Shown here piece after piece: positions 23,683 to 34,003 of a stretch of 64,000 nucleotides of DNA. Below the pieces are notes generated by a model, which ran no database searches, had not been told where the DNA came from, and saw only the letters and a list, made by a program, of their open reading frames with translations. This DNA is from CAVTJL01 sp963752325 (lineage in GTDB: Bacteria > Pseudomonadota > Alphaproteobacteria > Geminicoccales > Geminicoccaceae). Both the position numbers and the translations under genes were made by a program. The stretch's first letter is position 1. Every line of letters begins with the position of its first letter. The stretch covers positions 558,001-622,000 of the forward strand of contig CAVVXU010000004.1 in the NCBI GenBank assembly GCA_963752325.1, in the 5' to 3' direction.

Positions 23683-26100
23683 ATGGGCCTGCTTGCGGTG
23701 GGGCCTTGTGGTCCTTGCCGTCGTTCTGGTGGTGGGGCTGGGCGGTGTCGCCTGGCTCGCCTTCGGATCGCTGCCGAGCTACCGCGGCGAGGTGCCGGTG
23801 ACGGGCCTCGATGCGCCCGTCAGGATCGTCCGTGACGCGCACGCCATCCCCCACATCATGGCGGGAAGCCCGCGCGACGCCTATTTCGGCCTCGGCTATG
23901 TCCATGCGCAGGACCGGCTCTGGCAGCTCGAGATGCACCGGCGCATCGGCCAGGGCCGGCTCGCCGAGGTCCTGGGTCCGGCGGCCCTGCCGGTCGACCG
24001 CTTCATCCGCACCCTCGGCCTCTATCGATCTGGCCCAGGCGAGCGAGAGCCATCTGTCGCGCGCAGGCGATGAGCTATCTCCAGGCCTATGCCGCCGGCA
24101 TCAACGCCTTCGTCAGGGCGAGCCGGAAGCCGCTGCCGCCCGAGTTCCAGATCCTGCGCACCGGCTTCGCGCCCTGGACGGTCGGCGGACAGCCTCGTCT
24201 TCCTGCGCCTGATGGCGGTCGACCTCACCAGCCACTGGCGGGAGGAGCTGCTCCGCGCGCGCTTGGCCGCGCGCCTCAGCCCCGAGCAGCTGGGCGATCT
24301 CTGGCCGGCGACGCCCCCCGACACGCCGATCACGCTGGCCGCCTACCGTCGCGCGCTGGTGGCCTGCCGCTGGATCGGCTGGCGGCGCTTGTGCCGCCAC
24401 CGGTGCTGGCCGGCATCGGCTCCAACATCTTCGTGCTCGGCGGCGAGCCGGACCGCCTCGGGTGCTCCGATCCTCGCCTCCGATCCGCACCTCGCCCTCC
24501 AGGCGCCGGGCATCTGGTATCTGGCCCATCTCGAGGCGCCGGGTCTCTCGCGTGATCGGCGGCACCATGGCGGCGGCGCCGATCGTCATCATCGGCCGCA
24601 ACCGTGACGTCGCCTGGGGCCTCACGACGACCGAGGGCGCCACCCAGGACCTCTTCATCGAGCGCGTCGATCCGAAGGACCAGCGGCCGCTACCTCACGC
24701 CGGACGGCAGGGCACCCTTCATCGAGCGCACGCGAGGAGATACCGGTGCGCGGCCAGCCGCCCGTGCCGCTGCGCATCCGCGCCACCCGCCACGGCCCGG
24801 TGATCTCCGACCTCGTGGGCTCCGTCGACGGCAGCTCGGGCGAGGTGCTGGCGCTCGCCTGGCCGGCGCTCAGGGAGGACGACGTCACCGTCGAGTCGGG
24901 TTTCGATCTTGCGGTTGCCCGCAATGCCGAGGAGGCGCGCGCAGCGCTCCGGCACCTGTCGGCACCCGAGCAGAATGTGGGCTTCGCCGACCGCGCGGTC
25001 ACACGGGCTTTCTTGCCGCCGGCCTCGTGCCGATCCGCAAGAAGGGCGATGGACGCCTGCCTGTGCCCGGCTGGACCGGCGAGTATGACTGGACCGGCTT
25101 CATCCCCTTCGACGAGCTGCCCCAGGCCATGGACCCGCCCTCCGGCCTCTTCATCAACGCCAACAACCGCGTGGTCGGCCCCGACTACCCCTACACGATC
25201 GCGGTCGACTGGCCGCCCGGCGCTGCGCGCGCGGCGGCTCGAGGAGCTGCTCGGCGACGCCAAGGGGGTCACGCTCGATCGGGCGCGAGCCGTGCAGCTC
25301 GACATCGTCTCGACCCTGGCCAAGGACTTCCTGCCCTTCCTCCTCGCCGTGCAGCCGGCGGATGCGGAGGAGCGGGCGATCCTGGACGGGCTCGGCCGGT
25401 GGGACCGGGTGACGTCGGCCGCGAGCGGTGGGAGCCGCTGGTCTTCACCGCATGGTACGAGGCGCTGGCGCCCCGCATCTATGCCGACGAGCTCGGCCCC
25501 CTCTTCGAGGCCTATCGGGGCATGCGGCCGGATTTTCTCTATCGCGTGCTGACCCGGCGTCAGGTCTGGTGCGACGACGTCGCGACGCCGGCGGTCGAGA
25601 CCTGCCCGGAGCAGGTGGCGCACGCCTTCCGCGACGCGGTCAGGCCATGCTGCGCGGCCGCTATGGGGACGGACTGGCGGCAATGGAGCTGGGGGGCGGC
25701 GCATCCGGCCGTCATGGCGCATCGCCCGTTCCATGCGGTTCGGCCGCTGCGGCGGCTTCTTCGACATCGTCCGCCAGGTCGGCGGTGACGGCAGCACGGT
25801 CGACGTCGCCCCGCCCGGCGCTGCCGACGCTCGCTGGCCCTTCGCGACGTCCCACGGTCCGGGCCTGCGCGTGCTGGTCGACATGGGCCGTCCCGACAGC
25901 GCCGCTGTTCGTGGCCGCGACGGGCGAGTCCGGGCACCCCTTTCCGCCACTATGCGGACCTGACGGCGCTCTGGCAGGAGGGGCGCTATGCATCGATGAG
26001 CATGGCCGAGGACGACTTCGAGCGGGGCGCCTTGGGTGATCTCCGCCTGGTTCCTGTGGGCCGGCGCCCGAAGCGATCGTCCTTGATTGCTCTTCGATGA
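23683..26100 (+). pseudogene. penicillin acylase-family hydrolase, many frameshifts
   Basis: Ntn-hydrolase of about 800 residues once joined. N-terminal membrane anchor or signal (GLVVLAVVLVVGLGGVAWLA), then IVRDAHAIPHIMA and GLGYVHAQDRLWQLEMHRR (A-chain hallmark). The self-cleavage site GSN has catalytic Ser at 24421-24423, followed by SDPHL-type context and VIIGRNRDVAWGLTTTEGATQDLFIE. FINANNRVVGPDYPY (Asn of the oxyanion hole) and the C-terminal HGPGLRVLVDMG follow. Exported amidase or acylhomoserine-lactone acylase-like; substrate unknown. At least eight indels, mostly extra bases. Confidence 0.8.
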
Positions 26101-26145
26101 CAGAGAGAATTTCTCGTTTCTCGACGCTCGCGGGAGAAGTCGGCG

Positions 26146-26776
26146 ATGGCGCAGGGACAGATGAGCTTCGGCGCCAGGTTGCGGGCGCTGCGCCTGGCCG
26201 AAGGGCATGAGCCAAGTCGAGCTGGCCCGCCGCGTCGGCCGTCATCAGACGACGATCGGTCCCTATGAGAGGGACGAGTACACGCCGTCCCGCGACATCG
26301 TCGAGCGGCTGGCCAGCGTTCTCGACACGACGCCGGAATATCTCCTGTTCGGCCGCGATGCGGCAGCGCAGCAGCAATCTGGCTCGAGGGTCGGCTCGGC
26401 CCGGCCGGGACCCTGACCTCCGACGGACCCGGACCAGAGCGGGCCCGCTGCGCCTGAAGGACGATCAGCTGACGGCCTTCCGCCTCGACGATCCGGCGAT
26501 GGCGCCGGCCTATCGGCACGGCGAGCATCCTTGTCGCTTTCGCAGGCCGCGACGCTCGAGCAGCCGGAGGCGCTGTTCGGCGAGGCGGCGATCGTCGAGC
26601 TGGCGGACGGGCGCGTGCTCTTCCGCCGTCTGATGCCCGCCGCCGACCCGGCGCTCTTCGATCTCGCCGCCACCGACGGGCCGACCTTACGGGGCGTTGC
26701 CGTGCTGCGTGCTCGGCGCGTGCTTGGCGTATTGCATCCGGAGGCATTCGCGCCACGCGATACGGGGCGGGCATAG
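26146..26776 (+). pseudogene. XRE-type regulator with C-terminal S24-like region, frameshifted
   Basis: ATG 26146 reads MSFGARLRALRLAEG. One extra base then gives the HTH MSQVELARRVGRHQTTIGPY and ERLASVLDTTPEYLLFGRD. After further shifts: DDQLTAFRLDDPAMAPAYRH, ILVAFAGRD, then EAAIVELADGRVLFRRLMPA and LRGVAVLRARRVLGVL. This is a LexA/CI-like S24 layout, phage-repressor style. The S24 Ser-Lys dyad is not clear. No phage genes are nearby. Confidence 0.65.
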
Positions 26777-26912
26777 TGTCCAGGATCGTGTGGTTGATGG
26801 GAATTTCTCTTTTCTCTGGAAGTTTAAAATATCCCGAGTATTTTAGCCAAAACCGGCAAGCGACCGGTCAACGAGGTACCGTTCGATCGCGAGCGCCCTG
26901 GAGAGGACGACC

Positions 26913-27359
26913 ATGAATCAAGTCGCGAGCAAGGTGATCGGCCGCGGCGCCGGCGGCAGGAGCCGGGCGCTCGACGTCGATCATCATGTGAGCCTCCGCA
27001 TCCGTCAGCGGCGAATCATGCTCGGGCTGACACAGCAGCAGATGGCCGAGCTGATCGGCGTGACCTACCAGCAGGCGCACAAGTACGAGACGGGCATCAA
27101 CCGGATCTCGGCCGGCCGGCTCTATCAGATCTCCCAGGCACTCGGCGTCGACATCAGCTACTTCTTCGATGACATCGATCCGGACCGCGAGAACAAGCCG
27201 AAGCCGGCGGAGATGATGCCGCAGCAGCGCATGCTGCTGGAGCTCGCGCGCAACTTCGCGAGCATCGGCAATCGCAAGCATCAGGACGCCATCTGCAACC
27301 TCGCCCGCGTGCTGGCGGGCAGCGACGCGAGGCTGCTGCCTCCTGACCGTCCTGCCTGA
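26913..27359 (+). CDS. XRE-family transcriptional regulator
   Basis: 148 residues. DVDHHVSLRIRQRRIMLGLT then QQQMAELIGVTYQQAHKYE (helix-turn-helix, about 38-60), TGINRISAGRLYQISQALGV and SYFFDDIDP. This is the conserved alphaproteobacterial stress/development-type regulator (motif L-T-x-Q-Q-x-x-K-Y-E-x-G-x-N-R-I). ATG preceded by GGAGAGGA. The 26777-26912 leader is AT-rich (TTTAAAATATCC, GTATTTTAGCC), probably its promoter region. Confidence 0.9.
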   Translation: MNQVASKVIGRGAGGRSRALDVDHHVSLRIRQRRIMLGLTQQQMAELIGVTYQQAHKYETGINRISAGRLYQISQALGVDISYFFDDIDPDRENKPKPAEMMPQQRMLLELARNFASIGNRKHQDAICNLARVLAGSDARLLPPDRPA

Positions 27360-27386
27360 ACGGCCCGGTCCAGCGTCGGGGCCGAC

Positions 27387-27814
27387 TCACGCGCGACGCT
27401 GGGCGCGTGCGAGCTCGATGATGCGCAGCGTCTCGCTCCAGAGACCCAGGGCCTCGAGCTCGTCGCGATCGAACCAGCGCGTCTCGGCGCGTCGCTGCCT
27501 GGCGACCGGCTCGCCCGGAGCGGCCTCGGCGCTTACGTCGACCAGGGTGTAGTGGTAGCGGACGCGCCCGGCCTACGTCGCGCTCGATGAGGTCGACGAC
27601 GGTGAGCAGCTCGGCGCTGCTCGAGGGTCGAGGCCGGTCTCCTCGAGGACCTCGCGCCGGGCCGCCTCCTCGACGTCTCGCCCAGCTTCTGGGCGCCGCC
27701 GGGCAGGGACCACTGGCCGGCACGCGGCGCCTTGCCCCGACGGATCAGGAGCACACGGTCGCCGCGCCAGACGACGGCGCCGACGCCGACGATACGGGCG
27801 GTCGGGATATTCAC
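27387..27814 (-). pseudogene. NUDIX hydrolase (ADP-ribose pyrophosphatase-like), frameshifted
   Basis: ATG 27814: TARIVGVGAVVWRGDRVLLI, RRGKAPRAGQWSLPGGAQKLGE, then after one missing base VEEAARREVLEETGLDPRAA (NUDIX Glu cluster intact), AELLTVVDLIERDVG and, after another shift, YHYTLVDVSAEAAPGEPVAR with ETRWFDRDELEAL. Restored length about 142. 23 bases downstream of the FIST gene on the same strand, so probably an operon. Confidence 0.75.
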
Positions 27815-27837
27815 GGGTCATCGCGATCGCTCCTCGC

Positions 27838-28919
27838 TCAGGCCAGCACCGGCCCGATCGCCGCCAGCTGCTCCACCCGGTCCTCATAGATGGCGCCTGA
27901 CGGTCACCAGGCCGACGAGCGGAACCTTGCCGAGCACCTCCTGAACGGTAGCCGCCTCCTCCGTGCCCGGGCCGAACAGCCGCTGGCCGCGCTCGCGCGT
28001 CGTGAAATAGAGGACGGCGCCGGGCGGCGCCCCCTCCAGTCGGCGGCGCAGCTCGTCCAGTGAGGCCCGCAGGTGGCGCTGGGCGCTTGCGGCGTCACTG
28101 CGCATGACGAGCAGCCGATCGCCGCGGAGCAGGCCCTGGGCGAGGACGATCGAGCGGCTCCGACGGATCGAGCGGGCCAGACGCTCGATCACGCGGTTGC
28201 GGCTCGGCCCCTCCTCGCCGACCCAGACTGCTGCAGCAGCCGCGGACGGATCGCGGCGCAGCAGATCGCCCGACGCGGGCCTCGAGCACGTCGAGCGCCG
28301 GGCATGTCGTCGAGAGCTGCGGATCTCGCGGCCGAGCCGCGCCGTGATACTGCAGGCGGGGCCGAGCGGCGTGCAGCCGTGGTTGAGGAAGGGTAGGGCG
28401 AGCTGAGCGCTGTCGATCAGCACGCCCGAGATCGTGCCGGCGGCGACCCCGCTTGCGAGCTGCACAGGATTGCTGCCCGGGCCAGACGACTCCGCCCGAC
28501 GAGGAACGCCTCGCTCGCCGCGCCAGCGCTGCCGAGCGCCTCGGTCAAGATCGTCGATCCTGGGATCGGCATGGACCACGGCGGTCGCGGCGTGTCTGCC
28601 GAGGGTCGGGGCAGGTGCGTGTCGAAGACGCGGAAGCTCGTCCGCCGGCAGCCGGCCGACCAGCACGGCCATGCCGCCGGGCGCGCGGGAGCTCGCGCTG
28701 GTCGGCGATGACCGCCTGACCGCTGGCGCCGACCCAGGCGGCTATGCCCGTCGCCCTGGCGCAGCCCGTGCAGGATGGCGTCAGCCATCTCGCCCAGCGG
28801 GTCGCCCAGATAGACGAAGCCGAGATTGGCACCCGCGGGCAGGGGATCGAGCTGGGCGAGACAGACGGCGAGGCACGCCCCCAATCGGCGCCGGTCGCGT
28901 AGGCCGCGCGGAAGGTCAA
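27838..28919 (-). pseudogene. FIST-domain signal-sensing protein, several frameshifts
   Basis: TTG 28919. Segments in changing frames: MTFRAAYATGADW, NLGFVYLGDPLGEMADAILH, TGIAAWVGASGQAVI, EFRVFDTHLPTLGRHAATAV, then the FIST_C part ALPFLNHGCTPLGPACSITA, VWVGEEGPS, VIERLARSIRRSRSIVLAQG, LVMRSDAASAQRHLRASLDE, GAVLYFTTRERGQRLFGPGT and VPLVGLVT, ending GAIYEDRVEQLAAIGPVLA. FIST proteins bind small ligands and often work with c-di-GMP or kinase modules. It lies divergent from the EAL regulator of the DSF locus. Confidence 0.7.
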
Positions 28920-29086
28920 GGCCGGCGCCTCAGAGGCGCGCAGGGCAGACCGAGCGTAATTTCTACTAATACGCGAAAATCCTTGACACTCACTTTCCGT
29001 TTACGGGAATGTCCCCGGGCGCCGCTCGGCGGAGGGTTGATGGCTCGAGGTCGAGGGCGTGCTTGACTGATGAGATGGGACCCTGG

Positions 29087-29112
29087 GGGGACTGTTCGAG
29101 AGAACAGTCCCC
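29087..29112 (+). terminator. perfect hairpin, likely intrinsic terminator
   Basis: Eleven-base perfect stem GGGGACTGTTC (29087-29097) / GAACAGTCCCC (29102-29112), loop GAGA, followed by TTCCTTT. It lies between the divergent FIST and DSF-locus genes, where no coding gene needs a rightward terminator, so it may end a short untranslated RNA or attenuate the 29294 transcript. The 28920-29293 stretch holds no protein gene I can support. Confidence 0.5.
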
Positions 29113-29293
29113 TTCCTTTGTGCGTCGCCGGCCCGGCCGGGCGTCGCCTCTCGATCGCAGAAGGCGAAACGCTTGCCAGCGAGCATTTCTCGTTCTGCTT
29201 GATAAGCCCGCCGGGCTGCCATACCCTCACACCCCGATGCGCGCCTCGTGACGACCCGACGCTCGCGACGGCCCTGAGCGACGAACGGAGACG

Positions 29294-31436
29294 ATGGCAA
29301 GGGTAGTCGTCCTCGACGACCGCGTCACCAATCGGAACATACTCACTCGGTTGGCCATGTCGGTCGAGGAGGGGCTCCAGGTGGCGGCCTTCCGGACGCC
29401 GCGCGAGGCGCTGGAGGCGCTCGCCGGCGGCCTCGCCGCCGATCTGATCATCACCGACTACAACATGCCGGAGATGGATGGGGCCGCGCTTCATCCGGAC
29501 GGTGCGGCGGCTTCCCGCGCTGGCCGAGGTTCCGATCATCGTCGTCACGATCTACGAGGATCGGGACTATCGCTACAAGGCGCTCGAGGCCGGAGCCACC
29601 GACTTTCTGCTGAGCCCGGTCGACCATCTGGAGTTCCGCGCGCGGGCCCGCAACCTCCTGACGCTGCGCCGCCAGCAGCTGCTTCTGGCGGAGCGGGCAG
29701 CCGACCTGGAGCGGACGCTTCAGACCCGGCCGAGAGCGAGGCCCTGGCCGCGAGCCAGCCGCTCGACGGGCTCATCGAGGCATTGCCGGTGGCATTGAGC
29801 GCGGTCGACCGGCAGGGCCGCTTCCTGCTCGTCAATCGCGCGCATGCCCAACTCTTCGGGGTCGAGCCGGCGGATGCCGTCGGCCGCACCATGGCCGAGG
29901 TCTGCGGCGAGGACTACGCGACGCGCCAGCTCGTGCTGAACGAGAAGGTGCTGGAGACTGGCGACCCGCTCGTCTCGGCCCGTCCGGAGATGTGGCCTGC
30001 GGTCGACGGCGCCCGGCCGCTGGTCGTGAGCAAGGGGCCCCTTGCGGGACGGCAGCGGGCGCGTCGCAGGCGTCGTCACCGTCACGCTCGATGTCGGTGA
30101 TCTGTCGCCGGGCGAGCACGGTCACGAGATGCGCCCGGTCTGTAGCGGGCAGGCGCTTCCGCCGCTCGCGATCTTCCGCGACCGCCTGGAGCGCGAGATC
30201 GCGCGGGCGAAGCGCCACGAGGACCTGCTGGCGCTCCTTCATGTCGACATCGATCGCTTCAAGGGGATCAACGACGCGTTCGGCGTGGCGTTCGGCGACC
30301 GGCTGCTCGAGGCCGTGGCCGAGCGATTCGCGTCGAGGCTGCGCGAGACGAACTCGGTCACCCATCTGCACTCGGACGAGTTTCTCGTCCTGCAGACCGG
30401 CATCAAGCGCGCCGACGACGCGGGTGAGCTGGCGCGGCGGCTGAGCGAGGCATTCGCCGGGCCGTTCCTTGTCGGGACGCGCGAGGTGCATCTCAGCGCC
30501 AGCATCGGCCTCACGCTTTTTCCGGGCGACGGCAAGGCTGCGGCCACGCTGCTCAAGAACGCCGAGCTTGCCATGTATCGGGCCAAGGCAGCGGGGCGCG
30601 ACTGCTACCGCTTCTTCGCCCGCGAGATGAACCTCGCAGCAAGGCGCGCCGTGACGCTCGAGCGTGAGCTCCGCCAGGCCCTGGCAGGCGATCAGTTCGT
30701 CATCCACTACCAGCCGCAGATCGATCTCCGCTCCGGGCGGCTGGTCGGGGCGGAGGCGCTGGTGCGTTGGCGTCACCCGCATCGCGGGCTCGTCCGTCCT
30801 GGTGAGTTCATCGGCCTGGCCGAGGAGATCGGCCTGATCGCCCCTCTCTCCGCCTGGGTGCTGCGAAAGGCGTGCCTTCAGCATCGCGCATGGCGCGAGC
30901 GCGGCCTGATCCAGGGCCAGCTCTCGGTCAACCTCTCCCCGGTCCAGTTCCGTGAGCGGGGTGTCGAGCTCATGATCGAGCGGGTGCTCAAGGAGACAGG
31001 GCTCGAGCCCGAGGCACTGGATGTCGAGCTGACGGAGCATGCGGTGATCGAGAACAGCCAGGCTGCGGCGGCGAGCCTGCGCTACCTGCATCAGCTGGGC
31101 GTCAGCCTGTCGATCGACGACTTCGGCACGGGCTACGCGTCGCTCGCCTACGTCAAGCGGCTGCCGGTGCAGCGTCTCAAGATCGACCAATCGTTCGTGC
31201 AGCATCTCGAGCAGGGTGCGAACGACGAGGTCATCGTCGCGGCGATCGTCAATCTCGGGCACAGCCTCGGCCTCAAGGTCATCGCCGAGGGCGTGGAGAC
31301 GAAGGGCCAGCTCGAGCGCCTCGAGCGTCTCGGCTGCGACGAGGGACAAGGCGATCTCTTGGGACCGCCCTACGACGCGGTCGACTTCGAGGAGCGTGTT
31401 CTCGGTGCGAAGCCGACCGGCACGGCTGGCCGCTGA
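29294..31436 (+). pseudogene. REC-PAS-GGDEF-EAL response regulator (c-di-GMP phosphodiesterase), three frameshifts
   Basis: ATG 29294. REC domain (about 1-125): VVVLDDRVTNRNILTRL, phospho-acceptor in LIITDYNMPEMDG, Thr in IIVVTIYED, Lys region replaced by LLSPVD. PAS (about 150-260): LDGLIEALPVALSAVDRQGR. GGDEF: LLALLHVDIDRFKGINDAFG, but the signature is HSDEF, so no cyclase activity is expected. EAL: EALVRW, VNLSPVQF, ELTEH, SIDDFGTGYAS, LKIDQSFV, AEGVET and EGQG keep the metal and catalytic residues, so an active phosphodiesterase is likely. Shifts at about 29487 (+1), 29735 (-1) and 30040 (+1, C-run) restore one 714-residue protein. Stop overlaps rpfC. Confidence 0.88.
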
Positions 31437-33988
31437 GCCCCCGTCGGACGGGGCCGATCGGGCGGACCGCGCTCGCGCGACCGACCGGCGAGATCAGCCG
31501 CATCGCGCGCTGGCTGAGGGCAAGGCTCGCCGGGCGACCCGACAGCGAGCACGAGCAGGCGCTCATCCGCCTCGTCATCTTTGCGCTCGCCTTCGTCTTC
31601 GTGATGCTCGTGCCGCCCGATCCGACGAGTGAAGCAACCGTCCTCCTGCTGGCTATACCTCTTTATCTAGCCGTCACGGCTGGCGGCCCTCGCGATTCTC
31701 GGCCACATCCTCCTCAGGCCGGACGCCAACCCGACGCGTCGCGTTCTGGGCATGCTGGTCGACAATATTGCCTGCAACGGCGTGATGCTGATCGGCGGGC
31801 CGTCGGCGATGGTCTTCTTCCCACTGCTCCTATGGACGATCCTCGGCCACGGCTTTCGGTTCGGGCGCGGCTATCTCGTCGCCGCTGCCGCAACCGCCGT
31901 GGTCTGCTTCGGCGCCGTCATGCGCTTCGGACCCGGCTGGGAGTCCGTGCCTTATCTTGATGTAGGGCTTCTCTTCTCGCTGATCCTGCTGCCGGCCTAT
32001 TTCTGGATCCTGCTCGGCAAGCTTACGGACGCCGTCAGCCGCGCTGAGGAGGCGAGCCGTGCCAAGAGCCAGTTCCTCGCCACGATGAGTCACGAGTTCA
32101 GAACCCCGCTCAACGCCGTGATCGGGATGAGCGATCTCTTGAGGACGACGAGCCTGGATGCCGAGCAGCGGGGCATGGTGGGGACAATCCGCGGTGCCGC
32201 CGGCAGCCTCCTGGCCCTGGTCAACGACCTGCTCGACATTGCCAGCATCGAGGCCCGGCGCCTGACGGTCGAGCCGGTACCGTTCAGCCTTGCGCGCGAG
32301 CTCGCAGGCCTTCGTGCCATGCTCCACCCGCAAGTGAGGGACAAAGGCCTCTATCTGAGGATGCGCTGGCATCCGGATACTCCGTCGGACCTGATCGGCG
32401 CGGCGGAGCCGCTGCACCGCATTCTCCTCAATCTGACAGCCAACGCGGTCCGCTTCACGGCGCGTGGCGGCGTGCTTATCGAGGTCGTCCCGCTCGAGCT
32501 GACGGCTGCGGGCGTCCTCTTGCGGCTTGCCGTGCGTGACACAGGCATAGGCATCCCGACCGAGCGCCAAAAGGAGATCTTCGAGCGTTTCACTCAGGCG
32601 GACGCCGACACGCGCCGGCGCTTCGGCGGAACCGGCCTCGGCCTCGCCATCGCCCGCGACCTCGCGACCCTGATGGGAGGCCAGATCGGAGTTCTCGAGC
32701 ACGCCGGGTCAGGGCTCCACCTTCTGGGTGGAGCTGCCTTTCGTGAGGGCCGAGCCGCCTTGCGATCAATCTCGCCATCCGCCGGCGGGCAGCATCATCG
32801 TCGCTGGCGGCGACGCGGCGCTTCAGGGCCGCCTAGAGCGACTGGGCTTTCTCGCCTTGCCGGCGCGCGGCGTCGACGGGGTGGAGCGCCGGCTACGGTC
32901 GACGACCGGCCGCCTCGCGATCCTGCTCGGTCCGGACGGCACAGACATCGAGCCGGCCGAGCTGGCGGCACGCTTGGCCTCGGACGGCGGAGCGGGACCT
33001 GTCGACATCCTGACGCTGGGGGATAGCTGGAGCCCGAGCCCCGGCGTCACTCTGGCCAATCTGCCGGCTGCGATCGATGACCAGAGGCTCGCGGCCTGCC
33101 TCGCCGTAGCGCTCGTGGGACCGGAGCAGGCGCCGGCGGCGGAGGCGTCGGAGGTGACCGCAGCTCTTCGCGCGCGCCGCCCGGGCAGAATCCTGCTCGC
33201 CGAGGACATTCGTACGAACCAGCAGGTGATTGGCGCTATCCTCGGGCGAGCGGGCCACGAGGTGGTGATCGTCCCGAGTGGAGACGAGGTGTTGGAGCGG
33301 CTGGAAACGGAGCGCTTCGATCTCATTCTCACCGATATCAACATGCCGGGCATGAGCGGATTCGAGCTGATCAAGCTCTTGCGCTTCGCGCATCCGGCCG
33401 CGAACCTGCCGCCGATCGTGGCGCTGAGCGCCGACGCCACCAGGGAGGCAAGGGCCACCGCCGAGGAATTGGGCTTCAGCGGCTATTTGACGAAACCTGT
33501 GGACGCCGCGGCGCTGGTGGAGGCCATCGACGAGCTCATAAAGCCAGCAACCCGGGCGGTTGCCGCCGTCCCGCCCACGATTCTGCCGGCTGGCGCCGAG
33601 GCGGGTGTTGCCCTGACCCTCGATCGTACCAAGCTGGACGCCTTGCGCCGCCTCGATGACGACGGGACGTTCGTGGTCGAGCCTCATCCGAGACTTCGTG
33701 GCCGATGCCGAGGAGCTGACCGAACGCCTGGGCATTGCCGCCGCCGAGGAAGATGTCAGGGGCTTTCGCGATCTGGCGCATGCGCTCCGGAGCAGTGCCG
33801 CTCATCTCGGGGCTCAGGCCTTGGTCGAGCGGACACTGGCGTGGCGGCAGCTCGATGCTGCCGCGCTCGCATCACGCGGGTCCGAGGAGCTGGCGGCGCT
33901 CCAACGGGTCTTTGCTGAGCTGCGGGCGGCGTTGGATGCCTATCGGGCGGAGCTCGTCGCCTCGCCGAGCGACACCGCCCGCGACTGA
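31433..33988 (+). pseudogene. rpfC: RpfC-type hybrid sensor histidine kinase, three frameshifts
   Basis: Sensor of DSF-family fatty-acid signals. N-terminal cytoplasmic segment with RLAGRPDSEHEQALIRLVIF (the D-S-E-H-x-Q motif of RpfC), about five membrane helices (to ~200), HisKA with FLATMSHEFRTPLNAVIGMS, ATPase boxes (LTANAVRFT, DTGIGIP, GGTGLGLA), an inactive pseudo-receiver-like spacer, REC with RILLAEDIRTNQQ and LILTDINMPGMSG, and an HPt domain with phospho-His in LAHALRSSAAHLGA. Single extra bases near 31680, 32705 and 33680 are needed; all sum to one frame of about 850 residues. No ATG/GTG start is found; CTG 31433 overlaps the upstream stop (CTGA) and is provisional. Confidence 0.88.
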
Positions 33989-34003
33989 CACGATCGCGCT
34001 GCC

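Noticed and set aside
29832..31349. 505-residue minus-strand frame opposite the GGDEF-EAL gene
   Set aside because: Antisense to a motif-rich GGDEF/EAL region; no domain and no ribosome site. Shadow frame.
29294..33988. Programmed ribosomal frameshifting in the rpf genes
   Set aside because: No shared slippery heptamer or downstream structure; shifts occur at differing contexts and in unrelated genes across the window. Sequence error is simpler.
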